The notes below the pieces were generated by a model, which made no database searches, was not told the DNA's origin, and saw only the letters and a program-made list of their open reading frames with translations. Source: Helicoverpa zea (Eukaryota > Arthropoda > Insecta > Lepidoptera > Noctuidae). From it: a stretch of DNA of 64,000 bases. The position numbers were made by a program, and so were the translations under genes. Below are positions 38,001 through 48,797 of this stretch, piece after piece. Every line of letters begins with the position of its first letter. Position 1 is the stretch's first letter. The stretch is from contig NC_061455.1 in the NCBI RefSeq assembly GCF_022581195.2, positions 11,426,189-11,490,188 on the forward strand. The letters are read 5' to 3'.

Positions 38001-41000
38001 ATAGCCAGATGACGTAATAATTTGATAAGTAATAGCTGTGCCGATTGATAGATGAGCAAAGATAAGCCAAGTTATTTTTTAGTATTCACTGTAAAATTGC
38101 GGCTCGTAGCCGGTTTCCTTAAATGCTTTGAAGGAAATTAACTTGTAAAACCCCTCTCTAGTTTTCAAAACTGTATGATATACCGACCCCTGGAAACCTA
38201 GTTTACAATAACCTGGATTGAAGAATCGTGGAGGATCTAATTCAAAATACACGGTTGTTCTTTTGTCCAGGAAAACTAGACCGACCATTTAAATAAATTG
38301 TCTGTTGATCAAACGAACCATTTGATAGGGGCATACAAATTATTGCTTATCAATATGTAAATAAAGATGTTATAATTATGCAGATGTGCATTTGACCTAA
38401 CTGCCTCGAGTGCTGATGCATTCGATAATATAATGTTTGTGTTATATCTGGGTCACGTTTCGTTTATTTTCTCTTTGTTACCTACTGAATAAATATATCT
38501 TATATAGGTAGTTTTGATTTAGATTGAACATCCTTGGCAGTCGTTACGGGTAGTCAGAAGCCAGTAAGTCTGACACCAGTCTAAACCAAGGGGTATTGGG
38601 TTGCCCGGGTAACTGGGTTGGTTGAGGGGGTCAGATAGGGCAGTCGCTCCTTGTAAAGCACTGGTACTCAGCTACATCTGGTTAGACTGGAAGTCAACCC
38701 CAACATAGTTGGGATAAAGGCTCGGAGGATGATGAGTTTCGATTTAGATGAAATTATTGACAACGAAATCTATGCTATGTTCACTAAAGGCTCCGAAACT
38801 ACTGAAGCTAAGTATATGAAAAATTCATTCACTGTCGGAAAGCTACACTATCACATTGTGACATAGGCCATATATTATCCGGCTCAGGAAGTAGTTTTCA
38901 AGGGTCGCGGGTGAAACCGCGGGAAACAGCTATTTATTATGAAACCAAAAGTTTTTAGAAAATTATCGTCGTAAAAATGTAATCCGCTTTAATAGATAAA
39001 TCTCTCTTGTTATGTGTTATGATCATGACCAGATTGTTTAGAACTTATCTATTTCTCGTAGGTATGTTTTCTTTTATGTTTTCGTAAGTTTAAGCAGTAG
39101 GTAGTATAAAGCTTAAGATATGGGTTTTCCTTGTATGCTGGTTTAATTGCCCCTTATCCACGTTTTATTTACAATGTTTGTGCACCATATATTTGAATAG
39201 ATTTACGTGGGAAATTAAGAAATGAGTCAAGTGTTTGCAAGATGACACAATGGATTTCAGAGGGGTATAATCAAGCTCTGTCGTTTATGAATATTATAAT
39301 CTGCCTAGATCTTTCCCTATGTTGGGGCCGACTTCCAGCGTAACTGGATGCAGCTAAGAACCAGTGTTTTACATGGAGCGACTGCCTGTCTGTTTTGTTC
39401 CCAGATAACCGGGCAACCCAATACGGGTTTTCAGGAACATTATCGTTAGGGACACTTTTATCTGTATGCTATAGAGTTCCTGAAATCTGGTCATGACGGG
39501 AGTCTATAAACAAAAACCTTTTTATAGGAATTGTTCATTAAATTATTTTTGTGAGGTTTATCAAACATGCTTACTAGATATATTTACATTTGTGTATGTA
39601 TAATTTAATTTACCTACCTACCAATATTTATAGCCGACCTACTTTAGTTAGTAAATAAATACACCATGGTTTGCGAACCTTACTTAAACCGCCTCGCGTG
39701 ACTTCATGGCATGACCTAGCTTGTGTTTCACGGTCACTACAATATATTACTTACTTGGGGGAATATCATTAAAAGATTAAAGATTTTGTTACCCGATAAT
39801 AGATTCCTTGCATTCTGTTTTCAATTTAAAACTAGTAAAAAGACTCAACAACATGTTATTGGATTTAAAATTATAATTGGGGCAAAGGATAATTTTATTA
39901 CAAATAACCAGCTTCTGCAAACGGTTTCGCCCGCATACCATGGAAACTACCTAGTCTACGCACTTTTTTTTTTCCTTTCTACCCAGTAGCACAGATTACC
40001 CGTAAAGTAGGTCCTGAGATTAGCGCGTTGAAACAAAAGAACTCTTCAGCTTTATACAATTAGTATATAAAAAATGTCAGGCCCAATGGTAAATACCAGA
40101 AAACGGCTTATTGTATATTTATGTTTTAAATGATGTTCGAGAGAAGGACCCGTATTCGGTGCTATTCAAAAATATAAGTCCACAAAGAAATTTAGAATTC
40201 TACCTGGCGAACTCATTAGGTAGGTGACCCCATTGACATTATTATTACAATTTCAAGGTAATTTTTTGTTCTACACATTCGTGCCAAAAAAAGATTATCA
40301 TATTGACTTCGTTCACCAAATCTGGTTTAACAACTGGTGTCTGACTCATGTATGATGTAGCCTGAGATAGAATTATATTATATGTTTCTATCTATAAAGC
40401 ATTCATTTAGTTTAACGACCCAAAATATTGAACAAAGAAACTCGCTCTGAAAGGGTCCCAAAAAGAAGTGTATTGTGGTTGCACATAATTGACCAGCATA
40501 AAATACCTTTGCCAGAAATAAAGCAATCTAAAAGCGGCACTTATTTATAACGACGGCCTTCTATTGCAAACCCCAATTTTATTACGTTTTCTTCTTTTTC
40601 CGAAGCTATCAGGCTTTTTGGCTGAGGACAAAGTCAGTTTGCGATACGTACAAAACAATATGTGTAAAAACTGAATTCTCTTTTCCAGCTGCCAGCGCAG
40701 TCTTCATTGGAGGCCTAGTAGGAATCGCGAGCCGATTCTCCAAAGAATACATGGCTGCCGTAGTCAGTGGCCAATCTCTAGGCGGGATCATAGCTGCAGT
40801 CGCCCAAATCATATCCCTGGCCTTCAAAATATCACCCTTACACAGTGCTTTAATATACTTCGTCATTGCTGACATAATGGTCGTGACGTCGTTGATATCC
40901 TACGCCTTATTATACAAGATTGACTTCTTTACATATCATATTCTTCGTGGGTCGGGTGGTATAGCGGCTAACAGACATAGGGAGGTGTATATGACGTTGG

Positions 41001-44000
41001 TGATCAAGAAAGTATGGGTGTACGCGTTTAGTATCTTCGCTGTGTTCGCGATAAGTATGGCGGTGTACCCCGCTGTTACTGTGCTGGTGGAGTCCCATCC
41101 CGCTACGGCTGGCACTGATTGGAATAGTGAGTATTTCTATCTTACTTTTATCTAGCCTCACCATGCATCACTATTTTGGAACGACTATGTCAAATACACG
41201 CATGAAAGGTCCTTACGTCCATCCATAGATTGACCATAATGTTCTACGTATAACATTTTATCAAAATCGGTTATAATGGTGAACTTGTTTTAAAAAATAT
41301 ACATTATTGTATTACCCCTGTCTTTTCTTATGCGTATTTGCAAAGACTTACCTTTCTGTATAATCTCCCACTTCAGTACAAGTGGAAATTAGTTTCCGTC
41401 CGTTATCAGCATAGACAAATGAAGTACCTACTATGTAGTTCATGTATTGTAGATATTTATATCCCAGCGTTATTATATTTATACTCATTTAGAATTTTAA
41501 ATGTTTTTTTTTCAGACATATTCTTCGTTCCCGTGGTGAACTATTTAATCTTCAACTGCGGAGACTATGCTGGACGATTGGTAGCCGGATTCCTGTTACG
41601 AGTAAGTGCCCTAAACATGAAACATAATTATTTATGTATTTATAAATCAATATGTTTGCAAGAATCACATAAAAGAAAACTTTCGACGTTAAGTATTTAC
41701 CAGGAAAAAATTTGAACTGCCAAGGATATCATGTTATCGCGAAAGGAGTATATTTGAATAACAAAAATACGGTGACAGAATACCGTTACCCATATAAGAT
41801 TACCGTTACCCATATTAGATAAGATGAAAATATGCATCCATTGTTTGTAGAAATATTTTATCGCGCAGAGCAATTAACTTAATGTAGAAATGTAGGTATC
41901 GGTTACGTCAATTTTCCGTCTAAACCAGTGGTTCTTAACCGGTGGTCCGCGGACCACTGGTGGTCCCTGGAGGCATTCCAAGTGGTCCGCGAAGCTGAGC
42001 TTCGCGACGTTGCTATACGTTATCAAACTTATTTTTTATCGACTTATAATTGTGAGCGGGGGTTTTCGCATGGACGTATATCGGGTGTGTCGTACCTAGT
42101 CCCCCCCATTCATGAAAATGTATGTTTGGGCTACATTTTACGTAATTTTGGTTTTGAGTCTTAAAAAATAAATAAAATTTCGCGCTCGCTCCGCTCGCGT
42201 ATTCAGAAACTGTATGCCCTTATTTTTGCATTTGTCAACAAACAAAAAGTTAAGTACGTTTGGGCTACATTTTACGTATTTTTTGGTTTAAGTCCGATAA
42301 AAACTTCGCGCTCGCTTCGCTCGCGTATTCAGAAACTATATGCCCTTATTTTTCAATTTGTCAACAAACAAAAAGTTAAGTACGTTTGGGCTACATTTTA
42401 CGTAGTATTTGGTTTAAGTCCGATAAAAATTTCGCGGTCGCTTCGCTCGCGCATTTGGAAACTACATAGGCAAGTTTTTCTTTATTTGCATTTACTTACC
42501 TACACAACATGCGTTTAGCTTTGAGTAGAACTGACCCAAAAATTCAGTTTTTTTTTGGTAAATAATAAAGAAATGAGTACTAATTTAGGTAAACCGATGA
42601 GGTGGTCCCCGGCAAGACAACTTTGGTCAAAGTGGTCCCTCATGTCAAAAAGGTTAAGAACCACTGGTCTAAACTGTAGCCGCAATTGTGGTGTCGATAT
42701 TGTTAAACTGCATTTACCTAATTAAATACAACTAAAATAAATGTTGCTACTTTCATCTTATCGTTGTATACTTAAAACCGACACTACCTACTGTTAGTAT
42801 TTTTAATCCGTTTACCTAATTTAGCTAGAAGGAAAGTATTATGTAGTTCCTAATTGTTATTCAAGACAACATTTTAATTCTTTGTATTGTCAATTCAATG
42901 GCAACTAATCCAATGTCTTCACGCGAATTACTACAACCAAATTCTTATACTTGACATGCGCGTACTTTTTCTTAGAACTTACCGCCATTGAGTTTTGCGA
43001 GAACCTACGTACCTACTTAATCATAAAAAAAAACAAAAAAAAAAAAATCTTCTCATGAATTAAGGCCCAAATTCACCGACAACTTAACCGTTGGTTTTAC
43101 TTAAGAAAACTGTTTACTTTGAAACTTGTCAGAGACAACTGTTTACTTTGAAACTTGTCAGCACGTAAAAATAAGTATATAATTGTTTTAAGGAAACTGA
43201 CGTTTATGCTATCGGAGAACTTGATCCTAAAAATACGAAACAGCTCGTTCTTTTAACTAACAATTTAAAATCTTCTATTTCCAGCCCACAAATCAATGGA
43301 TAATCGCCTTCGCCTCTGTCCTACGTGTGATCGGGGTTCCAATGCTGATGCTTTGTAACGCGCAGCCTCGCAAGCATCTCCCCGTGGTGTTCATGTGGGA
43401 CTGGGAATATATCATCATTATGATAGTCTTCGCATTCACTAATGGATACCTCACTAATATCGTCATGATTAATGCTACCAGGTAAGACTTAGTGCCTACT
43501 TATTACTTTAGACTAGCTTCCGTGAAGAGCACGTAAGGTTAAGCAACGCTTGACGCGTTCAGTCCGTGGATGGGCGACCATCATGTCATGACGAGTTCTT
43601 CCGTGTTTCGGAAGGAACGATAAATTAGTAGTGTCGGCTGTCATTTCAACGTCTTTGGCAGTTGTTACTTACGGGTAGTCAGAAGCCAGAAAGTCTGAGA
43701 ATCAGTACCAAGGTGACCCAGGTAACTGGTTAAAGAGCTCAGATAGGCGGTCGGTACACTGGTACTCAGTATTCGGTTAGACTGGAAGCCGCCCTCAACA
43801 TAGTTGAGAAAAGGCTAGGCAGATGACTTGAATACAAAATAACAGTTATTTTAACAAACACGTGGCTAGCTATCAATGTGACCCCGACTATGTGCGGTGT
43901 CCGGTAAATTAGGTTATCTAAACTTTCTATGATAAACAAATACATTAGTGCATCGTCTGCTATATAAAACAAATTTAAATTACGTACCTACTGCTTAAAT

Positions 44001-44619
44001 TCTAGTTGCATTCACATATTTTTGGCATTATTTGTTGTTTACCAGTCATTGTACTTTACAAGGAAATAGATACAAATTCTTAAACGGAAACTTTACTTGT
44101 GTACAATTTTATTTTATTATGAGGTGAACCAAAGCAAGTTCATCTAAAGTCCAACAGGCATGTATTGAATATACCACAAATTAATCACTACATTCCAATG
44201 TTATATTGTTATCAATCAACTGCAGTAACCGGGAGCTGTCTAATGAATCATTATTCTAACTGCACTTTGGTCATACAAAAATATATACAGTATGGTGTTT
44301 TCGAAACAAAAAATTACATGGGTAAAACGGGTCGTTTATATCTTATCAATGTAATTGTGAAAAAGTGATACAAATTTAAATAAACTAGACTGACGAAAAT
44401 TGTGTTATTTTTAACCGAACTTCCCAAAAAGGAGGAGGTTCTCAATTCGGCCGGTATGTTTTATATTTTCTCAAAATAAGCCTTCACATCTAAAATATTT
44501 TTTCCAGGGTGGTAGAACTCCATGAGCGTGAGAAGGCATCAGGACTGATCGCCACAATGCTCAGCGTGGGACTATGCGCCGGCGCCGCGGTAGGAATGTT
44601 ACTCGTACATTTACTATAA
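35092..44619 (+). CDS. Equilibrative nucleoside transporter (SLC29/ENT family), 7 coding exons
   Basis: Coding exons: 35092-35319, 35708-35862, 36952-37097, 40689-41126, 41516-41601, 43285-43481, 44508-44619; 1362 nt in all, exactly 453 residues. All introns are GT/AG. The ATG has a good context (ACAATGG). An acidic ~50-residue N-terminus precedes the first membrane segment (YCIVYILFYLFGVTSLVPWN), and the family has 11 transmembrane helices. Landmarks include PWNFLITANDYWMYKFR, the ENT signature CGDYAGR, and RVIGVPMLMLCNAQPR near the C-terminus. ENT proteins carry nucleosides down their gradient across plasma or organelle membranes. Length fits animal ENTs (about 450-475). I cannot tell which insect ENT paralogue this is. 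The introns of 3.6, 1.7, 1.1 and 1.0 kb hold most of the local repeats. The gene is convergent with EI24. Confidence 0.92.
35863..36951 (+). other. ENT intron 2
   Basis: AT-rich DNA. The stretch 36070-36200 (ACTGATTGAGATGAAACTTGG and following) looks like the tail of an old non-LTR element of the kind common in moth introns. Nothing else is recognisable. The shorter ENT intron 1 (35320-35707) and intron 4 (41127-41515) show nothing. Confidence 0.4.
37604..37735. mobile_element. Hairpin MITE, copy A, in ENT intron 3
   Basis: The two halves are near-complementary: ATTACCGACAGCATAAAC at the left pairs with the reverse complement of GTTTATGTTGTCGGTAAAT at the right, and AACGGTTTAC pairs with GTAAACGGTT nearer the loop. 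The same family recurs at 43064-43227 and 45240-45363. Confidence 0.7.
38531..38734 (+). mobile_element. SINE, 5'-truncated copy with target duplication
   Basis: It runs from GGCAGTCGTTACGGGTAGTC to CTCGGAGGATGATGA. Flanks TTTGATTTAGATTGAA (38513-38528) and TTTCGATTTAGATGAAA (from 38738) look like a diverged ~15-bp duplication, as expected for LINE-driven retroposition. It shares its body with 43522-43827 but lacks the 5S-like head. Confidence 0.7.
39311..39427 (-). repeat. SINE fragment, minus strand, in ENT intron 3
   Basis: The reverse complement matches the middle to 3' part of the 38531-38734 SINE, from CCCGTATTGGGTTGCCCGG to AGTCGGCCCCAACATAGGG, with an internal gap. Both SINE ends are missing. 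Confidence 0.6.
41775..41812 (+). repeat. Two-copy ~20-bp tandem repeat
   Basis: ACCGTTACCCATATAAGATT is followed directly by ACCGTTACCCATATTAGATA in ENT intron 5. No role is known. Confidence 0.6.
41918..42674. mobile_element. hAT-type MITE with 8-bp TSD in ENT intron 5
   Basis: The element occupies 41926-42666 (741 bp) with perfect 15-bp inverted ends CAGTGGTTCTTAACC. The flanking 8-bp duplication GTCTAAAC (41918-41925 and 42667-42674) is exact. End sequence and TSD length are diagnostic of hAT elements. The interior has no transposase; it carries three ~130-bp tandem units (see 42124-42470) and a GGTCCGCGGACC palindrome next to the left end. Confidence 0.92.
42124..42470 (+). repeat. Three ~130-bp tandem units inside the hAT MITE
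   Basis: GTTTGGGCTACATTTTACGT starts units at 42124, 42258 and 42384, the third partial. Each unit carries a GC-rich core of the form TTCGCGCTCGCTTCGCTCGCG, whose reverse complement also occurs in the hAT MITE in EI24. Confidence 0.8.
43064..43227. mobile_element. Hairpin MITE, copy B, in ENT intron 5
   Basis: Starts GGCCCAAATTCACCGACAAC and ends with the complementary half (GACGTTTATGCTATCGGAGA). TAA on both sides (43061-43063, 43228-43230) suggests a PIF/Harbinger-type insertion. A ~29-bp piece around CTGTTTACTTTGAAACTTGT is duplicated in tandem inside. Confidence 0.7.
43522..43827 (+). mobile_element. 5S-rRNA-headed SINE in ENT intron 6
   Basis: The head contains GGTTAAGCAACG (43537-43548) and GGATGGGCGACC (43568-43579), which match the internal promoter region (box A and box C) of insect 5S rRNA in order and spacing. 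The body (GGGTAGTCAGAAGCCAG ... GACTGGAAGCCG ... CATAGTTGAG) is the same family as 38531-38734. This is the layout of a SINE3-type element transcribed by RNA polymerase III. It is not a 5S gene: the first ~40 bases of 5S are absent. Confidence 0.75.
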
Positions 44620-45057
44620 ACGGCTTTTATCCAGATATAGAAGAAAGGTATGTACTCCGATATCATTGGAATTCAGTTTGATAAACGGCTGTCAGAAATA
44701 GGTCGTAAGAAAGGCTTAGAAACAGGAGAATTCGATTATGCAAAGGCGTACAGATACTTTAAGTACCTTTATATTATTTTTTTTACTTATTTGGATGCAA
44801 TGTGCACATACGTGCTTGCAATGTCGTGATTTTGTAGAAATGTGAAGATATTAAACTGTCAGTCTTCCTACCTTTGCAAATCAATACAATTCGCTATATG
44901 TTTCATGATTTTTGTAAGTACATATTATGTACGTGAGATAGTAATTATTCCGCGGGCGGCACTTGCTTCAATACTATTAAGACATATATTACCTATACTA
45001 TGACATTCATTCTCTGGACATTTCACTAGTAATTCAACATTTATTTTTAGAGCTTAA

Positions 45058-45223
45058 AGGCCTATTCAGACCTAAGCGGTATTCGCTACCACCTGCGGCA
45101 GAGGAAACCCAGTGGGTATGCGATAATATTACTGTTCATGTTCGGGATGTATGCCGCTGCTCCCGCACGGTATGTACTTCTACCCACAGCGGCAGTGAAT
45201 ATCGCTCAGCTTTGAATAGGCCT
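45058..45223. mobile_element. PIF/Harbinger-type MITE in ENT 3' UTR
   Basis: 166 bp with inverted ends AGGCCTATTCAGACCTAAGC and, reverse-complemented from the right, AGGCCTATTCAAAGCTGAGC. TAA flanks both sides (45055-45057, 45224-45226), the usual target of PIF/Harbinger elements. It has no coding capacity. Confidence 0.8.
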
Positions 45224-45239
45224 TAATTTGTACGCTAAA

Positions 45240-45363
45240 GCCCAATTTCACCGACAACGTAAACGTCACTTATCTTAAATCAACTGCTTGCTATGATTTT
45301 TACGTTCAACATTCAAAGTAATCAGTTGTCTTAAGACTTTTATGTTGTCCGTGAACATGGCCC
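45240..45363. mobile_element. Hairpin MITE, copy C, in ENT 3' UTR
   Basis: GCCCAATTTCACCGACAACG at the left and the complementary TATGTTGTCCGTGAACATGG at the right. It is the same family as copies A and B and lies only 16 bp after the preceding MITE. Confidence 0.65.
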
Positions 45364-46689
45364 TTCGTTTTGTAAGTAGGTAGACAATATCTGACCATAG
45401 TATACTTATCTGACATTAAATGCAATTTACACCTGACATTAACATTCCTATTAATACTGCCTAGCTTTTATGAGAAACTTAATATTATTTAATTTGATTC
45501 GATTAATTAGTTATTTGTAATGAATGTTATTATTGACTGTGACTTGCTTTTTATGTGGATTACCGCTTCGTGAATATGAATCATTATAATATCGTTATAT
45601 CAAAATATGTGGCTAATTATTTAACACATTTCTGTATAAACAAGTGGCTTTCTATTATCTTGTATAGGTATAATAAAGATTTAAATGTATGTCACAAATG
45701 TGTGTTACAAAATCAAGTAAAACTTTGAGATATCCAGTTAAATATTTGTATAAACTCTATTTTGGCTTACTAAAGTCTCAAACCCTGCATATTTACAGTG
45801 TACCCGTCTAAAGACACTTGTCTACGGTCGCCATTAAAAAAATGAAGTACATTCATTGTTTGAAAAAAAAAACAGTAAATAATAATCATTTGTGTTCGAT
45901 ACATTATTATTATAACCAATTCGAATTTATCATTATATCTACTCAAAAAAAATTGTATGTTCGGTTAAGTTTAGCAAATGTGTTATACTAGATCTCATAT
46001 AGATATAACTGTATACATATTATAAGTAGTTATGTAAATACAGTCAAATGTATATTGAATTGTTTTTTTATTATAGTGAATTAGCCAATGTATGTATGTA
46101 TAAATAATTTTGACATCAAGCTTTGTCGTACCATCATTTTATTGTAAAATAGTTTCGTACCTGATTTTAATTATAAGAACCTTCTTACTGGTGAATCAAT
46201 CCAAAAAGTTTACATTCGTTTATAAGATAAAGTCGGTTTTTTTACAATATAAATATTGTAGATGTTATTTGGATTTTTATATCACATGAATATTCAACAT
46301 TAATGTTACTTGAAATTGCATGTTCTGTGTTGTAATGATTTCTTAGTTGACTAGCCATTTGCTTTATCAATAAGTTACCAGGAAGATTCAAAATAATGCA
46401 TTTTATAATTACGTTCGATATTTATAAATGTGTCCGAATCTTTCGTATTTTTTATATTTTTTTAATTATGATATTCCATTTTCATTTCGTTATATGATAT
46501 GAAAACAGGGAATACCTATAGTAATTTGTATTGTATAATATAATAATGATAATAGCAATTTGTATATAATCAATAGATGTTTTGTTGAGGAATCAATCAG
46601 TCAATTTTGTGGAATTACATTCTAAGTATACTATATCATCCTACTATTATGATAATGTGCTCTAGTAGTGATTGAGCTTAATTGTTCGT

Positions 46690-46705
46690 AGTGGCGCCAT
46701 CTAGG
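46690..46705 (-). promoter_or_regulatory. CTCF-like site between ENT and EI24
   Basis: On the minus strand the sequence reads CCTAGATGGCGCCACT, a close match to the CTCF core CCANYAGRKGGCGC and to the TAGATGGCGC form typical of insects. It lies near the end of the ENT transcript, in the gap between two convergent genes. Binding is inference. Confidence 0.4.
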
Positions 46706-46830
46706 ACTGCGATCAGTACTACAGCATCGCAGTTATATTGTAACGCACTGTAAACACATATGAACTCAAATAGTTTGTAAAATTGTGATAATTTGTTGAA
46801 GGATGAATGATATTAATTTTAAATAAATTA

Positions 46831-48538
46831 TTTATGTGACAACATTTTGTTTCTATTTCTCCTATTTTCTTCTAAGGTAAAATCTATATAGTTTCATCGA
46901 GAAAAGCTGATGTCCAATTATAGGCAGCTGCATTTTTAAAGGTAAAGTATGTATTGTATCAGAATAAAACGCCAGAGTAGATCAGTCAGTCCGTTTAATA
47001 AATAATGTCATGTAAAAAATCAATCACAATTTCAGACATTTCTAAATGAGAATGATTGTAATTATATTAATATATAAACTATAATTACAACTTATACGAA
47101 GCGATTACTCATTATTTAAGTTTAAAATGTGAATAATTCCAGGCACCATTTGATATAATAAAACAACTTTGAGTGACTATCCAATACCGACATGATTATT
47201 AATTTGTAAAACAATAAGTTCATTGACATAATGACATAGAGGGCGACACCATTACCTGATTCAAATAACGTAAATGATAAATGGCCTCAAAAAATCTTGT
47301 CAGAATATACTTTTAGATTTGAATTAACTAAAATATAGCTCTTGTATCTTGATTTTATGTCATCATCATCATCATACTCCTGCCGTATCCCAATTTCATT
47401 TTATTTATGTATTCAAAGTAAAATTGAATAGGACTTTAAAAAAGATAATTAAAAATATAATATTGGACAGTCATTCAAATCCTCCGTCAGTTCATTCGAT
47501 AACATGAGCAATGCGAACATCGATGAACATACATACCGAGATGTATTTTATTTTGGACAACACAATCGTTGCTACAGTCACAGGGTTGTGCAAATATTAT
47601 TACTATAAATAGTATTATATATTTAAGACCTGTTGTAACACTGTTCTTTGCTTTGTAAATAAGATCTAGTTATCTACTGGCACTCATCTGCATCTAGCTA
47701 GAGTGGAAATCGACCCGACGGACCCGAACATAGTTATCCAACAAAGTTACCAATATAAATAGTTTGTAGATATACGAGACTATCAGAAACTAGTGTTTAC
47801 AAGGAATCATTGCAAAGCTTAACTACTTCGGGAATAACAATTAAGTTAAGGCATAAGCACATCACGTTCTTTAACGCTGCATCAAAAATACATAAATTAT
47901 TTAAGCGTCATCCAAAAATTTAAAATCTGCAATTTCTTTGTTATAACAGGTCTGAAATATGACTAAAATAGATTATATCTAGTTATTTGTCAGTAGGTAC
48001 ATAGTTTGCAATATCTACAACGCGTTTGTACGATATGTAAATATATGTAACTTTACTATGAAAATATATGACTACAACAACTGCCTCTCGATTTTTATAC
48101 AAAACATCATATATGTAATTATATAATATACTTCGTGAACGATAAAAACTAGATATTATATAGTTATTTATTTATAAATATGTTGCGAACTGACTAGTAA
48201 TATTTATTATGTTGACCGTACTACAACAATCGTTCTTTGACTCAACGATAGACATCTGTGAAGTAGTTTGATAGGTATTCAAATAAAACTCTCAAAGGAT
48301 AGTTGGTGAAATTGACGTTTCAAAATTAATTATTTTGGTGTCAATTTTATATCAGTTTCAGGTTTATAAACATAAGGTGATGTAGTATAAAATAACGAAC
48401 TATCTATCAAACTACTTCCACAATGTATTTCAGAGTCAACTTGCAAGAACCTTATCCTAACCCCATTTCATCGAATTTAAGTTTCACTAACAAAAATATA
48501 TATCCATCTATCAATGAAAATGTCATATATAACAAGAC
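46831..48538. other. Convergent intergenic DNA between ENT and EI24
   Basis: AT-rich DNA holding the 3' end of EI24 transcription (possible minus-strand AATAAA at 48167-48172), a short (CAT)n run at 47360-47375 and a decayed SINE fragment at 47676-47740. No coding frame. Confidence 0.45.
47676..47740 (+). repeat. Decayed SINE 3' fragment
   Basis: ACTGGCACTCATCTGCATCT ... GAACATAGTTA parallels the 3' half of the 38531-38734 SINE with many changes. Confidence 0.4.
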
Positions 48539-48541
48539 TAA

Positions 48542-48730
48542 TGGCCAGTTACACCGGTTATTGATAAAGTGTCTGTTAGCCTATCAGGAACTTATCTGAC
48601 AGATAAACTATATAACGTTTCAGGAGTCTCGGATAGCAATATCAAAGGCAAAAAAATAAGCAGCCTTTATCTGGCAGTTAGCATATCAGATAACTAACTG
48701 AGACTTTATCCGCAACTAGTGAAAAAGACC
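48542..48730. mobile_element. MITE in the EI24 3' UTR
   Basis: 189 bp with imperfect inverted ends: TGGCCAGTTACACCGGTTAT at the left against AGGTCTTTTTCACTAGTTGC reverse-complemented from the right, then a shared GATAAAGT-N-GTTAG block. TAA on both sides (48539-48541, 48731-48733) fits a PIF/Harbinger-type insertion. It lies 68 bp past the EI24 stop codon. Confidence 0.55.
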
Positions 48731-48797
48731 TAAGTTTGCACAACCCTGCACCGCTCGCTATATGTAAAGGTACAATAACTTAGGTGTTGGGTGGCAG

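Larger units (their letters stand above)
37098..40688 (+). other. ENT intron 3 (3.6 kb)
   Basis: The largest ENT intron. It contains a hairpin MITE (37604-37735), a SINE copy on the plus strand (38531-38734), a partial copy on the minus strand (39311-39427), and a GGTGAAACCGCGGGAAACAG-type repeat tail near 38910. The remainder is AT-rich without recognisable content. Confidence 0.5.
44620..46830 (+). other. ENT 3' untranslated region
   Basis: Non-coding AT-rich DNA after the stop codon. Polyadenylation signals in plus orientation include AATAAA at 45672-45677 and 46822-46827; the true end is not determined. Two hairpin-forming MITEs (45058-45223, 45240-45363) lie early in this region and would be part of the mRNA with either signal. 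Confidence 0.5.

Noticed and set aside
42124..42470. CRISPR-like spaced repeats
   Set aside because: The units are ~130-bp tandem copies within a eukaryotic hAT MITE with a matched TSD.
43527..43620. A 5S rRNA gene
   Set aside because: Only the internal promoter region resembles 5S; the 5' third is absent and the sequence runs into a SINE body.
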